Source of the DNA: Rhodopseudomonas pentothenatexigens
Lineage (GTDB): Bacteria; Pseudomonadota; Alphaproteobacteria; Rhizobiales; Xanthobacteraceae
NCBI RefSeq assembly: GCF_900218015.1
Contig: NZ_UFQQ01000001.1
Location: 248,001 to 312,000, forward strand
DNA length: 64,000 nt
Direction of reading: 5' to 3'
Part shown: positions 54,297 through 63,268 of the stretch, one piece after another
How positions within the stretch are numbered: the first letter of the stretch is position 1
Layout of the letters: each line of letters begins with the position of its first letter
Notes under the pieces: generated by a model
Databases searched by the model: none
Seen by the model: only the letters and a program-made list of their open reading frames with translations
Told to the model about the DNA's origin: nothing
Program-made: the position numbers and the translations under genes

Positions 54297-55025
54297 ATGA
54301 CCACCCCGCCTCCCCGATTGCTGCCGAGCGGTGACACCGCGATCACCGTCGAGTTCGGCCGGGATATCAGCGACGAGTCTAGTCGACGCGTGCTCGCGCT
54401 CGACCGCAAGCTGACGCAGAGTCCGGTCGCCGGCATCGTCGAAACCGTGCCGACCTATCGGTCCCTTTTAGTGCATTACGATCCGGAGACGATCGGCTTC
54501 GGCGCGCTGTCCGATCAGCTCACCACGCTCGCGCAGGCGCTCGACGACGGCGAGACCGTCGCCAAGCGCCGCTGGCGGATTCCGGTGTGCTACGGCGGCG
54601 AGCACGGCATCGATCTGGACGACGCCGCGCGCGCGCTGAACACCACGCCCGACGCGCTGGTGGCGCGCCATGCCGCCGGTGATTATCGCGTCGCGATGAT
54701 CGGCTTCACGCCGGGCTGGTCGTATCTGTCGGGCCTCGATCCGGCGCTGGCAATGCCAAGGCGGCAGGCGCCGCGGCTGCACACGCCGGCCGGCACGGTG
54801 TCGGTCGGCGGCATCCAGACCGGCATCCAGTGTCTGGCCGGACCGAGCGGCTGGCACCTGCTCGGTCGCACGCCGGTGCGGACCTATCAGTTGCACAGGG
54901 AGCCGATCTTTCTGCTCGAGCCCGGCGACGCGATCAGCTTCACGCAGATCGACGCCAAGGAGTTCGCCGAGCGCGACGATGCGGCGTCCCACGGCGAGAT
55001 CGTGGCAGAACTGCTGAGCGCATGA
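54297..55025 (+). CDS. pxpB: 5-oxoprolinase subunit PxpB (KipI-like)
   Basis: One part of the ATP-dependent 5-oxoprolinase PxpABC, which opens pyroglutamate to glutamate. The 242-residue protein has the KipI pattern LLPSGDTAITVEFG at the start, VPTYRSLLVHYDP, then FTPGWSYLSGLDPALAMPR and the C-terminal AGPSGWHLLGRTP. ATG 54297 begins the protein. Its stop overlaps the pxpC start as ATGA. Confidence 0.94.
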   Translation: MTTPPPRLLPSGDTAITVEFGRDISDESSRRVLALDRKLTQSPVAGIVETVPTYRSLLVHYDPETIGFGALSDQLTTLAQALDDGETVAKRRWRIPVCYGGEHGIDLDDAARALNTTPDALVARHAAGDYRVAMIGFTPGWSYLSGLDPALAMPRRQAPRLHTPAGTVSVGGIQTGIQCLAGPSGWHLLGRTPVRTYQLHREPIFLLEPGDAISFTQIDAKEFAERDDAASHGEIVAELLSA

Positions 55026-56032
55026 CGAGGCTCGTGATTGACAGCGTCGGCCCCGTCACCTCGGTGCAGGACGCCGGCCGCCACGGCGCGCAGCGTTACG
55101 GCCTTCCGCCCAGCGGCGCGATGGACCGGCTGTCGCTCGCTGCGGCCAACGTGCTGGTCGGCAACAGCGCATTCGCGGCCGCGATCGAGCTCGGCCCGCT
55201 GGGCGCGAAACTCAGTGTGCGCGACGGCGCGGCGCGGCTGGCGCTGACCGGCGCCGAGCGACCCGCCGCGATCGATGGGACGCCACTCGCCTTCAACGAA
55301 TCCTTCACGCTCGCCGAAGGCCAGATCCTTACCCTCGGCGTCGCGCGCGGCGGCGTGTTCAGCTATCTCGGAATCGAGGGCGGCGTCGGCGGCGAGCCGA
55401 TGTTCGGTAGTCTCGCGGTCAATGCGCGCGCCGGCCTCGGCAGCCCGTATCCGCGGCCGCTGCAGGCGGGCGATACGATCGCCGTCAAGTCTGCGGCGCC
55501 GGCGGCCGAGCGCCGCCTCGATCTGCCGGAGCAGCCCGATGCGCCGATCCGCGTCGTGCTCGGTCCGCAGGACGATGAGTTCGGCGAAGCAGTCGCCACC
55601 TTCCTGGCCGGCGAATGGACGATCTCGGCGACCAGCGACCGGATGGGCTATCGTCTCGACGGTCCGCAGATCCCGCATCTGCACGGCCACAACATCGTCT
55701 CGGACGGCACGGTCGATGGCAGCATCCAGGTTCCCGGTTCGGGCCAGCCGATCGTGCTGATGCCCGACCGCGGCACCAGCGGCGGCTATCCGAAGATCGC
55801 CACGGTGATCTCGGCCGATCTCGGCCGGCTGGCGCAACGCCAACCCGGCAGGCCGTTCCGCTTTGAGGCGGTGAGTGTCGACGAGGCGCAGTCGGCGTAT
55901 CGGGCGATGGCCAAATTGATCCGCTCGTTGCCCGACCTGCTGCGCGACGCGCAGCACGCCACCATCGACCTCGACGCGCTGCTCACCGCCAACGTCGCCG
56001 GCACCGCGATCGACGCGCTGACGGCGGAGTAA
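55022..56032 (+). CDS. pxpC: 5-oxoprolinase subunit PxpC (KipA-like)
   Basis: The biotin-dependent carboxylase-like subunit of PxpABC. The 336-residue protein begins MTRLVIDSVGPVTSVQDAGR, the family start, and has YGLPPSGAMDRLSLAAANVLVGN split by turns, and VLGPQDDEF with the C-terminal ISATSDRMGYRLDG. It overlaps pxpB by 4 bases and precedes pxpA by 27 bases. All three are in order for one enzyme. Confidence 0.94.
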   Translation: MTRLVIDSVGPVTSVQDAGRHGAQRYGLPPSGAMDRLSLAAANVLVGNSAFAAAIELGPLGAKLSVRDGAARLALTGAERPAAIDGTPLAFNESFTLAEGQILTLGVARGGVFSYLGIEGGVGGEPMFGSLAVNARAGLGSPYPRPLQAGDTIAVKSAAPAAERRLDLPEQPDAPIRVVLGPQDDEFGEAVATFLAGEWTISATSDRMGYRLDGPQIPHLHGHNIVSDGTVDGSIQVPGSGQPIVLMPDRGTSGGYPKIATVISADLGRLAQRQPGRPFRFEAVSVDEAQSAYRAMAKLIRSLPDLLRDAQHATIDLDALLTANVAGTAIDALTAE

Positions 56033-56059
56033 TCGAATCCGACGACGGGACCAATCGAG

Positions 56060-56824
56060 ATGAAGATCGACCTGAACTGCGACCTCGGCGAAGGCTTTGG
56101 CGTCTGGCAGATGGGCGACGATGCGGCGATGATGCAGATCGCCACCAGCGTCAACATCGCCTGCGGCTTCCATGCCGGCGATCCGGACATCATGCACGCG
56201 ACCGTGAAGCTGGCGAAGCAGAACGGCGTCGCGATCGGCGCACATCCGGGCTTCCGCGACCTGCACGGTTTCGGCCGTCGTCCCGTACCGGGGATAACCG
56301 CAGCGGAAATCGAGAACCTCGTCGCCTATCAGATTGGCGCGCTGCAGGCGGTTGCGGCCCTGGCGGGCCACAAGGTCACCCACGTCAAGGCGCACGGCGC
56401 GCTGTCGAACGTCGCCTGCGAAGACGACATGACCGCGCGCGCGATCGCGGCGGCGATCAAGGCGGTCGATCGGACGCTGGTGTTCGTCGTGCTGGCGAAT
56501 TCGAAATTGATGCTGGCGGGTGAAGCCGCCGGCCTGCCGCTGGCGCACGAAGTGTTTGCCGATCGCGCCTACGAGGACGACGGCAATCTGGTGTCGCGCA
56601 AGAAGCCCGGCGCGGTGCTGCACGATCCGGCGGCGATCGCCGAGCGGGTGCTGCGGATGGCGCAGGACGGCGCCGTGGTGTCGGTCACCGGCAAGGTGAT
56701 CAAGATGCGCACCGACACCGTCTGCATTCACGGCGACACCACAGGCGCAGTCGAGATCGCCCGCGGGGTCCGGCAGAAGCTCGAGGCCAGCGGCATCACG
56801 GTCGCGCCGTTCGCCGCAGCGTAA
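56060..56824 (+). CDS. pxpA: 5-oxoprolinase subunit PxpA (LamB/YcsF)
   Basis: The hydrolase-fold subunit of PxpABC. The 254-residue protein starts [16 protein letters not shown], with the metal-like motif [12 protein letters not shown] at residues 30-41 and GAHPGFRD at about 60, all typical of the YcsF family. A short inverted repeat (GCGGAG/CTCCGC) follows at 56825-56844 and could help end the transcript before the convergent hydrolase gene. Confidence 0.95.
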   Translation: MKIDLNCDLGEGFGVWQMGDDAAMMQIATSVNIACGFHAGDPDIMHATVKLAKQNGVAIGAHPGFRDLHGFGRRPVPGITAAEIENLVAYQIGALQAVAALAGHKVTHVKAHGALSNVACEDDMTARAIAAAIKAVDRTLVFVVLANSKLMLAGEAAGLPLAHEVFADRAYEDDGNLVSRKKPGAVLHDPAAIAERVLRMAQDGAVVSVTGKVIKMRTDTVCIHGDTTGAVEIARGVRQKLEASGITVAPFAAA

Positions 56825-56843
56825 GCGGAGCAGCGGCGCTCCG

Positions 56844-57698
56844 CTATCTCCGCGCCAGGGTCACGAGTTCGGCGGTGAGTGCGCCGTTCGCGCTGGCGAG
56901 TTCATCCAGGATCGAGAAATGGTGGTGCCCAGGCAGCGTTCGCTGCCTGACGCGCAATCCGACGCGGCGCCCGACGTCGGCGTAGTCGGCCGATTGACGG
57001 CGCAGTTCCGGCAGTTCGTCGCCGCCGACCACCAGGGATTGCGGCGCAGTGCCGAGCTGCGCCCGCCGGATCGGACTGAGCAGCTCGACCTCGCCGCGGT
57101 CGAGCTGCAGCAGATCGTTGAGATAGCACAGCGCGATCGGGTCGAGATCGAAGATGCCGCTGACGCAGAGCGCGCCCCTCACCTCCGGGCGCGTCGCAGC
57201 GACCGATGCCAGGTGTCCTCCGGCCGACCAGCCGCCGACCACGATGCTGCCACGGTCGAATCCGAACTGGTCGGCATGGCCGGCAAGATACTCCAACGCC
57301 TGATCGACCTCGGCGACGATGTCCGACAGACGTGCGGCCGGCGCCAGCGTGTAGCCGACGACGGCGACATCAATGCCGCGGACGTTCGGACCGTCGGCGA
57401 CGAACGAGAACATCTCCTTGGAATTGCGCTGCCAATAGCCGCCGTGCAGGAACACCAGCAGCGGTGCGCCCGCTTCTCCGGAACCGAAATAATCCAGCGA
57501 GGTTCGCTCGCGCCCCGCATAGGGAATGTCGAGCCGCACGTTCGGCCCGGCGCGGCGAACGGCGCTGCGCTCGCTCCAACGCGCCAGCCACTGCGGGCTG
57601 TCGCCGACAGCCGCGCTGTTGTTGTAGGCGGCGTCGAGCGCCGTGCGATCCATCCCGCGATAGATCGCGTGCGAAGCATGGGAGATTGAAACGTCCAC
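56844..57698 (-). CDS. Alpha/beta hydrolase, arylformamidase-like
   Basis: A 284-residue hydrolase with the HGGYW motif at 85-89 and the nucleophile elbow GWSAGG (Ser158). The HGGxW signature marks kynurenine formamidases and related amidases. The acid is probably the Asp after GIF, and the histidine lies in PGHHHFSI. The start is GTG 57698, placed directly after the ATPase stop; ATG 57653 is the alternative. It is the last gene of the importer operon, so it likely processes the imported compound. The substrate is not known. Confidence 0.85.
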   Translation of the reverse strand: MDVSISHASHAIYRGMDRTALDAAYNNSAAVGDSPQWLARWSERSAVRRAGPNVRLDIPYAGRERTSLDYFGSGEAGAPLLVFLHGGYWQRNSKEMFSFVADGPNVRGIDVAVVGYTLAPAARLSDIVAEVDQALEYLAGHADQFGFDRGSIVVGGWSAGGHLASVAATRPEVRGALCVSGIFDLDPIALCYLNDLLQLDRGEVELLSPIRRAQLGTAPQSLVVGGDELPELRRQSADYADVGRRVGLRVRQRTLPGHHHFSILDELASANGALTAELVTLARR

Positions 57699-58517
57699 TC
57701 AGGAATCCGCCGTCGCTGCAACCTTGCGGCCGGCGCCGACATGGCTGGTCAGTTGCTGCGTGATGCTGCGCCGAAGCGTGTTGAACTCGACCGACGCGAC
57801 GTCGCGCGGCCGCGGCAGCTCGATCTCGACGTCTCGATCGATCCGGCCGGGTGCCGAACTCATCACCACGACGCGATCGGCGAGCAGCACCGCCTCTTCG
57901 ACCGAATGGGTCACGAAGATCACCGTCAGTTTGGTGGTGCGCCAGATCTCGATCAGCTCTTCCTGCAGCGCCGCGCGGGTCAGCGCGTCGAGCGCGCCGA
58001 ACGGCTCGTCCATCAACAGGATGTCGGCGTCGTTGGCGAGCACCCGCGCGATCGCCACCCGCTGCTTCATGCCGCCGGACAGTTGATGCGGATAGCGGTC
58101 GGCGAACGCCGACAGGCCGACCATCGCCATGAACCGGTCGGTGAGCTTGTCGACTTCTTTCGGAGCGACCCGGCGATGGCTCGGCCCGAACCCGATATTC
58201 TGCCGCACCGTCAGCCACGGAAACAGCGCGTAGTCCTGAAACACCATGCCGCGGTCCGGGCCGGGTCCGCTGACCTCGCAGCCGTACACGGCGACCGAGC
58301 CCTGCGTTGCCGTCTCGAACCCGGCAATGATCCGCAGCAGGGTCGACTTGCCGCAGCCCGAGGCGCCGAGCAGGCAGATGAACTCGCCCTTGCGCACTGT
58401 CAGATCGACGCTGCGCAGCGCCTCGACCGGTCCGTTCGAAGCTTCGTAGATCTTGCTCAGCCCGCTCACCTCCAGGATCACCGGCGGCGCGTCGCGATTG
58501 GTGGTTTGATCAAGCAT
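57699..58517 (-). CDS. ABC transporter ATPase, TauB/SsuB-like
   Basis: A 272-residue ATP-binding subunit of the nitrate/sulfonate/taurine class. Walker A GASGCGKST, the Q-loop in FQDYALFPW, the signature LSGGMKQRVAIARVLA and Walker B LLMDEPFGALD are all intact. It overlaps the permease gene by 8 bases and is followed at once by the hydrolase gene. Confidence 0.93.
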   Translation of the reverse strand: MLDQTTNRDAPPVILEVSGLSKIYEASNGPVEALRSVDLTVRKGEFICLLGASGCGKSTLLRIIAGFETATQGSVAVYGCEVSGPGPDRGMVFQDYALFPWLTVRQNIGFGPSHRRVAPKEVDKLTDRFMAMVGLSAFADRYPHQLSGGMKQRVAIARVLANDADILLMDEPFGALDALTRAALQEELIEIWRTTKLTVIFVTHSVEEAVLLADRVVVMSSAPGRIDRDVEIELPRPRDVASVEFNTLRRSITQQLTSHVGAGRKVAATADS

Positions 58518-59397
58518 GGTGCTGCGGACTCCAGCGCAGGAAGTAGTTGCTGAGCATCACCAGAATCCGGTCCGACACGAATCCGGTGATCCCGATGATG
58601 ATCATGCCGGTGATGACGAGATCGGTGCGCGACAGCGTGCGGCCGTCCATGATCACCGCGCCGAGGCCTTCCGGCACGCCGGTCATCTCGCCGACCACGA
58701 TCAGGATCCAGGCGAACGACGCGCCGAGCCGCAGACCGTTGAAGATGCTCGGCAGCGCCGCCGGCAGCACGACGGATCTGAACAATTGCGGTCCGTTGCA
58801 GCCGAGCATGCCGGCGGCTTCGAACAGCCGAACGTCGACCGACTTCACCCCGAACACGGTGTTGAGCAGGATCGGGTAGAACGCGCCGAGAAACACCAGG
58901 AACACCGCGGATTTCGGTCCCAGCCCGAAGAAGATCATCGACAGCGGCAGCCAGGCCGTCACCGGAATCGGCCGCAGCAGCGACAGCGTCGGATCCAGCA
59001 GCGCGCGCAGCAGCGGAATCCGGCCCAGCATCAGGCCGAGCGGAATGCCGATCAGCGCCGCCAGGAAGAAGCCGCCATAGACCCGCTGCACCGACTTCCA
59101 GAAGTGGATCGGCAGGCTGGCGCTGTAGGCGTCGTCATAGATCCCGCCGAAGGCGAAATCCCACATCATCGTCGCGACGCCGGACGGCGGCGGAACCAGC
59201 CGGGTCCCGGTCCAGCGCACCATCAGGTCCCACGCCAGCAGCAGGCCCAGCGGTACGATCAGAGCCAGCGCGGTGGCACGCAGCCTCGCTGCCAGCTTGC
59301 GCAATTGGCGGGTGCTGTCGCGCGCGGGCGCGGCGACAGCCTTGGTGATCGACGGGCTGCTCATCGCGGACCGAGAGACCGTGCTTTCGAAGCTCAT
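58510..59397 (-). CDS. ABC transporter permease, TauC/SsuC-like
   Basis: A 295-residue inner-membrane permease with about six hydrophobic segments. The EAA loop reads SIFNGLRLGASFAWILIVVGEM near the C-terminal half, typical of the taurine/sulfonate group. It lies 7 bases after the binding-protein gene and overlaps the ATPase gene by 8. Confidence 0.92.
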   Translation of the reverse strand: MSFESTVSRSAMSSPSITKAVAAPARDSTRQLRKLAARLRATALALIVPLGLLLAWDLMVRWTGTRLVPPPSGVATMMWDFAFGGIYDDAYSASLPIHFWKSVQRVYGGFFLAALIGIPLGLMLGRIPLLRALLDPTLSLLRPIPVTAWLPLSMIFFGLGPKSAVFLVFLGAFYPILLNTVFGVKSVDVRLFEAAGMLGCNGPQLFRSVVLPAALPSIFNGLRLGASFAWILIVVGEMTGVPEGLGAVIMDGRTLSRTDLVITGMIIIGITGFVSDRILVMLSNYFLRWSPQHHA

Positions 59398-59404
59398 CGG
59401 CCGC

Positions 59405-60361
59405 TCACGACGCCGAAATCGCCTTGATGAAGCTCGGGTCGATGAAGGTCTTGTAGTCCGGCAGCTGCCGGATCTGCTTCTTGTCGAGCATTTGCGTGCC
59501 GTAATACTGCGCCTGCTTCAGAAACAGATCGTCGATCTTCCAGGTCAGTTCGACGTTCGGCGCCGCCTGCTCGATCGAAGCTTTCTGCTGGCCGAGCTTC
59601 TGCATCGCCATCTCGACGAACGCCTCGCGGTTGCTCATCGCGTATTCGCTGGCCTTGCGGTGCACCTTCAGCAGCGTGCGGATCAGTTCGGGGTCCTTCT
59701 CGATCAGTTCACGTCGCGTGCTCAGCACCATGTTGAGCGACCCGGTCGGGGTCGAGTACGGATACTCGACGATCTTGCCGACGCCGCTGGCGAGGCTGAT
59801 ACCGGCCGCCGGCTCGGCGCCCACATAGGCGTCGATGTCTCCGCGCGCCAGCGCCGGCGCCATGTCGCTGAACGAGACGCGGACCGACTGGATGTCCTTG
59901 ATCGTCATGCCTTCGGCGGCCAGCCGGTCGAGGATCACGACCTCCTGGGTCGAGCCGGGCCAGATCGCGACCTTCTTGCCCTTGAGATCCTTGATGCTGG
60001 CGATGCCGGAATCCTTGCCGGCGACCACCGCCATGCCGCGGTTGCAGGCGGCGCCGACCACCACGACCGGCTCGCCGTTGGCGCCGCCGAGCGTCGCCGC
60101 GGCGAGACCGAAGATGCCGAAATCGACCGAGCCGGTGACCACGGCGTTCTTGCCGTCGGTCGGGCTCTCGAACGGGACCACCACGACCTTGACGCCGGCC
60201 GGCACGAATTTCTCGTAGAAGTACGGGGTGATGCCGTGGATCAGCTTCAAGGTCCCGACCTTGATGACGCGATCCTCCGCGAGCGCCGTCAGGCTGGTGG
60301 CGGCAAGCGCGGTCGCGGTCACCGCGAGGCGAATGAAGTGGCGTCTAGTGGTGTTGTGCAT
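59405..60361 (-). CDS. ABC transporter substrate-binding protein, TauA/NMT1-like
   Basis: A 318-residue periplasmic protein of the SsuA/NMT1 fold. The N-terminus TTRRHFIRLAV followed by a hydrophobic stretch and ALAED cleavage site looks like a twin-arginine signal. The mature part has GKKVAIWPGSTQEVVI and YVGAEPAAGISLA. It binds an organic nitrogen or sulfur compound, not identified. ATG 60361 has AGGAAG just upstream. It is divergent from a LysR regulator and the first gene of a four-gene operon. Confidence 0.92.
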   Translation of the reverse strand: MHNTTRRHFIRLAVTATALAATSLTALAEDRVIKVGTLKLIHGITPYFYEKFVPAGVKVVVVPFESPTDGKNAVVTGSVDFGIFGLAAATLGGANGEPVVVVGAACNRGMAVVAGKDSGIASIKDLKGKKVAIWPGSTQEVVILDRLAAEGMTIKDIQSVRVSFSDMAPALARGDIDAYVGAEPAAGISLASGVGKIVEYPYSTPTGSLNMVLSTRRELIEKDPELIRTLLKVHRKASEYAMSNREAFVEMAMQKLGQQKASIEQAAPNVELTWKIDDLFLKQAQYYGTQMLDKKQIRQLPDYKTFIDPSFIKAISAS

Positions 60362-60429
60362 GGCTTCCTCGCTGCTGATCCCGGCAAGGGCCACTGTAGT
60401 TGCGACGCAATAACTTCAGAAATTTATTG

Positions 60430-60448
60430 TTTATATCGGTTTTATAAA
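60430..60448. promoter_or_regulatory. Inverted repeat in the importer/LysR divergent promoter
   Basis: TTTATA-(7 bases)-TATAAA, a perfect 6-bp inverted repeat, lies between the divergent start codons at 60361 and 60465. Its AT-rich form could be a LysR site or overlapping -10 elements. Confidence 0.45.
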
Positions 60449-60464
60449 TGGGCTTAATAGAACG

Positions 60465-61379
60465 ATGCTCGCTCCGCTCGACCTCCGCCTGCTGCAGACC
60501 TTCATCGTGCTGGTTCAGACCGGCAGCTTTTCCGAGACCTCGCGGCGGCTGGGCCGCACCCAGCCGGCCGTCAGCCTGCAGCTCAATCGGCTCGAAGAAG
60601 CGACCGGCGCGCCGCTGTTCACCAAGGTCGGCCGCAAGCTGGTGCTGACCAATCACGGCGAACTGGTGCTCGGCTATGCCCGCACCATCATGGGGCTGCA
60701 GGACGAATTGCGCGCCCGGCTCGCCGCGCCGAAACTCGACGGAGCGGTCGTATTGGGAATGCCCGATCTCTATGCGGCCTATCTGCTACCCGGCATCCTG
60801 TCGGATTTCCGCAGCGCCTATCCCAACGTCGATGTCGAGCTGAAATGCGCGCTGTCCAGCAAGCTGATGGCTGCGGTCGAGAAAGCCGAGATCGACCTTG
60901 CGATCGTCACCGGCATGCCCGCGTTCAAGGTCGGAGAACTGGTCGCGCAGGAGGATCTGGTCTGGGTCACGTCGGAGCGCGGCTCGGTCCATCTCGAAAA
61001 TCCGGTGCCACTGGCGATGCTGCCGCCCGGCAACATCTTCCGCGATTTCGGTCTGGCGGCGCTGGAAAGCATCGGCCGGATCTGGCGGCTGAGCTGCATC
61101 AGCGAGAGCATCAGCGGCATTCAGGCCGCGGTGTTCGCCGGCATCGCCGTCAGCGTGGTCGGCAAGAGCTCGGTGCTGCCTGGAATGCGTGTGCTCGGCC
61201 GCAGCGACACCTTTCCCGCCCTGCCCAAGGTCGACCTGGTGCTGTACCGATCGGCGCGGAGTTCCAACCCCGCAGCGGAAGCGCTGGCCAGCGTCATCGT
61301 CCGGCACTTCGCGAATTCGGCGCTGGCTCCGGCGGCGCGCTTCATGCGCACCCAGGCCGGCAGCGGGTCGCATGAATAG
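60465..61379 (+). CDS. LysR-family regulator of the importer operon
   Basis: A 304-residue regulator. The N-terminal helix-turn-helix reads LQTFIVLVQTGSFSETSRRLG and then RTQPAVSLQLNRLEEATGAPLF, and the C-terminal ligand domain has two lobes. It is divergent from the importer operon, with 103 bases between start codons, and would activate it on binding the substrate. The substrate is unknown. Confidence 0.92.
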   Translation: MLAPLDLRLLQTFIVLVQTGSFSETSRRLGRTQPAVSLQLNRLEEATGAPLFTKVGRKLVLTNHGELVLGYARTIMGLQDELRARLAAPKLDGAVVLGMPDLYAAYLLPGILSDFRSAYPNVDVELKCALSSKLMAAVEKAEIDLAIVTGMPAFKVGELVAQEDLVWVTSERGSVHLENPVPLAMLPPGNIFRDFGLAALESIGRIWRLSCISESISGIQAAVFAGIAVSVVGKSSVLPGMRVLGRSDTFPALPKVDLVLYRSARSSNPAAEALASVIVRHFANSALAPAARFMRTQAGSGSHE

Positions 61380-61397
61380 ACGTGGTCTGGCTCCAGC

Positions 61398-61544
61398 TTA
61401 CGGCAGCCGCAGATGCGGCGTGGCGACCACAATTGCGCCGATCAGGCCGATCGCGGCAGCAAGCGCCAGCAATTCGATATGAACGACGGTCATTCGCGCC
61501 CGCGCCAAGGCGGATTGAGCATGCAAAATCTGGCGTCGCATCAT
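61398..61544 (-). CDS. Candidate small membrane protein of 48 residues
   Basis: A short open frame begins ATGATG at 61544 with GGAGAAC six bases upstream and ends TAA at 61398. The product has a basic N-terminal part (MMRRQILHAQSALARARM) and one hydrophobic segment (about residues 19-41: ELLALAAAIGLIGAIVV within it), then a short tail. It is on the minus strand in the 395-base gap between lysR and rimO. I do not recognise it. The ribosome site and single helix give modest support. Confidence 0.45.
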   Translation of the reverse strand: MMRRQILHAQSALARARMTVVHIELLALAAAIGLIGAIVVATPHLRLP

Positions 61545-61774
61545 TGTTCTCCATGTTCGACAGCTTCACAAAAGCCCGAACGCTGCAGTCCGCAAGCCAG
61601 CCCGCGAAATAACAACGGCACACGCGCCGGGGTCCCGGAACCGGCAAAAATCCTCCCCTGACGGAACCGCAGACGACCGGAACGTTCTCGCCGCCCCGAT
61701 CCGTCCGCCGCCCTTGCCAGCGCCGTCGTTCGGGGCTAGCTCCTCCGGCACCCAATCCAGGCAGTTTTCGATCC

Positions 61775-63100
61775 ATGCAGCAGGCCGCCGCGCCCAAGAT
61801 CAGTTTTGTTTCGCTCGGATGCCCCAAGGCCCTGGTCGATTCCGAGCGCATCATCACCCGGCTGCGCGCCGAGGGGTACGAACTCGCCCGCAAGCACGAC
61901 GGCGCGGACCTCGTGATCGTCAACACCTGCGGCTTCCTCGACAGCGCCAAGCAGGAATCGCTGGCGGCGATCGGCGAAGCGATGGCGGCCAACGGCAAGG
62001 TGATCGTCACCGGCTGCATGGGCGCCGAGCCGGAGCAGATCGAGGCCGCCTATCCCGGCGTGCTGTCGATCACCGGACCGCAGCAATACGAGAGCGTGCT
62101 CGATGCGGTGCATCGCGCCCGGCCGGCGCTGCACAATCCGCATCTCGATCTGGTGCCGCCTCAGGGCGTGCGGCTGACGCCGCGGCACTACGCGTATTTG
62201 AAGATCTCCGAGGGCTGCAACAACCGCTGCAGCTTCTGCATCATCCCGAAGCTGCGCGGCGATCTCGCTTCGCGCCCCGCCGCCGACGTGCTGCGCGAAG
62301 CCGAGAAGCTGGTCGCCGCCGGCGTCAAGGAACTGCTGGTGATCTCGCAGGATACTTCGGCCTACGGCGTCGATCTCAAATACGCCGAGAGCCCGTGGAA
62401 GGATCGCAGCGTCCGCGCCAAATTCCTCGATCTGGCGAACGAGCTCGGCGAGCTCGGCGCCTGGGTGCGGCTGCACTACGTCTATCCGTATCCGCATGTC
62501 GACGAGGTGATCGGCCTGATGGCCGACGGCAAGGTACTGCCCTATCTCGACATCCCGTTCCAGCACGCCAGCCCCGACGTGCTGAAGCTGATGAAGCGCC
62601 CGGCGGCGCAGGACAAGACGCTGGACCGGATCAAGCGCTGGCGCGAGATCTGCCCCGACCTGTCGCTGCGCTCGACCTTCATCGTCGGCTTCCCCGGCGA
62701 GACCGAGCGCGACTTCGAATTTCTGCTCGACTGGCTCGACGAAGCCGAGATCGACCGCCTCGGCGCCTTCAAGTACGAGCCGGTCGCCGGCGCGCCGTCG
62801 AACGCGCTGGAGGATCAGATCCCCGACGAGGTCAAGCAGGAGCGTTGGAACCGGCTGATGGCGCGGCAGCAGGCGATCTCGGCGCGGCGGCTGAAGCGCA
62901 AAGTCGGCACCCGCCAGCAGGTGATCATCGACGAGATCGGCCCGACCGTCGCCAAGGGCCGCTCCAAAGCCGACGCGCCGGAGATCGACGGCGCCGTCTA
63001 TCTTTCGAGCCGCCGCCCGTTGCGCATCGGCGAAATCGTCACCGCCAAGATCGACCGCGCCGACGCGTATGATCTGCACGGGACGGTGGCGGGGTTCTGA
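61775..63100 (+). CDS. rimO: Ribosomal protein S12 methylthiotransferase RimO
   Basis: RimO is a radical-SAM enzyme that adds a methylthio group to an aspartate of S12. The 441-residue protein has the N-terminal cluster cysteines Cys16, Cys52 and Cys81, the radical-SAM motif Cys148-x3-Cys152-x2-Cys155 in GCNNRCSFC, and a C-terminal TRAM domain. ATG 61775 begins [19 protein letters not shown], the usual start. It stands alone, followed by a palindromic element. Confidence 0.96.
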   Translation: MQQAAAPKISFVSLGCPKALVDSERIITRLRAEGYELARKHDGADLVIVNTCGFLDSAKQESLAAIGEAMAANGKVIVTGCMGAEPEQIEAAYPGVLSITGPQQYESVLDAVHRARPALHNPHLDLVPPQGVRLTPRHYAYLKISEGCNNRCSFCIIPKLRGDLASRPAADVLREAEKLVAAGVKELLVISQDTSAYGVDLKYAESPWKDRSVRAKFLDLANELGELGAWVRLHYVYPYPHVDEVIGLMADGKVLPYLDIPFQHASPDVLKLMKRPAAQDKTLDRIKRWREICPDLSLRSTFIVGFPGETERDFEFLLDWLDEAEIDRLGAFKYEPVAGAPSNALEDQIPDEVKQERWNRLMARQQAISARRLKRKVGTRQQVIIDEIGPTVAKGRSKADAPEIDGAVYLSSRRPLRIGEIVTAKIDRADAYDLHGTVAGF

Positions 63101-63137
63101 ATTCGCCTCTGGCGCACGGCGACTCGACAACTAATCA

Positions 63138-63240
63138 CGTCATCGCCCGGCTTGACCGGGCGACCCAGTATTGCAGAGCGCTGATTGCTTTACACCAGCG
63201 CTCCGGAATACTGGGCCCTCCGCTTTCGCGGAGGGTGACG
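63138..63240. repeat. Palindromic intergenic element, family F
   Basis: Outer CGTCATCGCCC and GGGTGACG ends are partly complementary, and CCCAGTATT pairs with AATACTGGG, with CGGAGCGCTGGTG-like arms further in. Two short side hairpins are visible (CGCCCGGCTTGACCGGGCG and CCTCCGCTTTCGCGGAGG). It lies between the convergent ends of rimO and the quinone oxidoreductase gene. Confidence 0.75.
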
Positions 63241-63268
63241 GCTCGCGATGGGGTGATGTTGTACGACC

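Noticed and set aside
56825-56844. Short hairpin between pxpA and the hydrolase as an intrinsic terminator
   Set aside because: The 6-bp stem GCGGAG/CTCCGC has no T-run on either strand, so it is noted only under pxpA.
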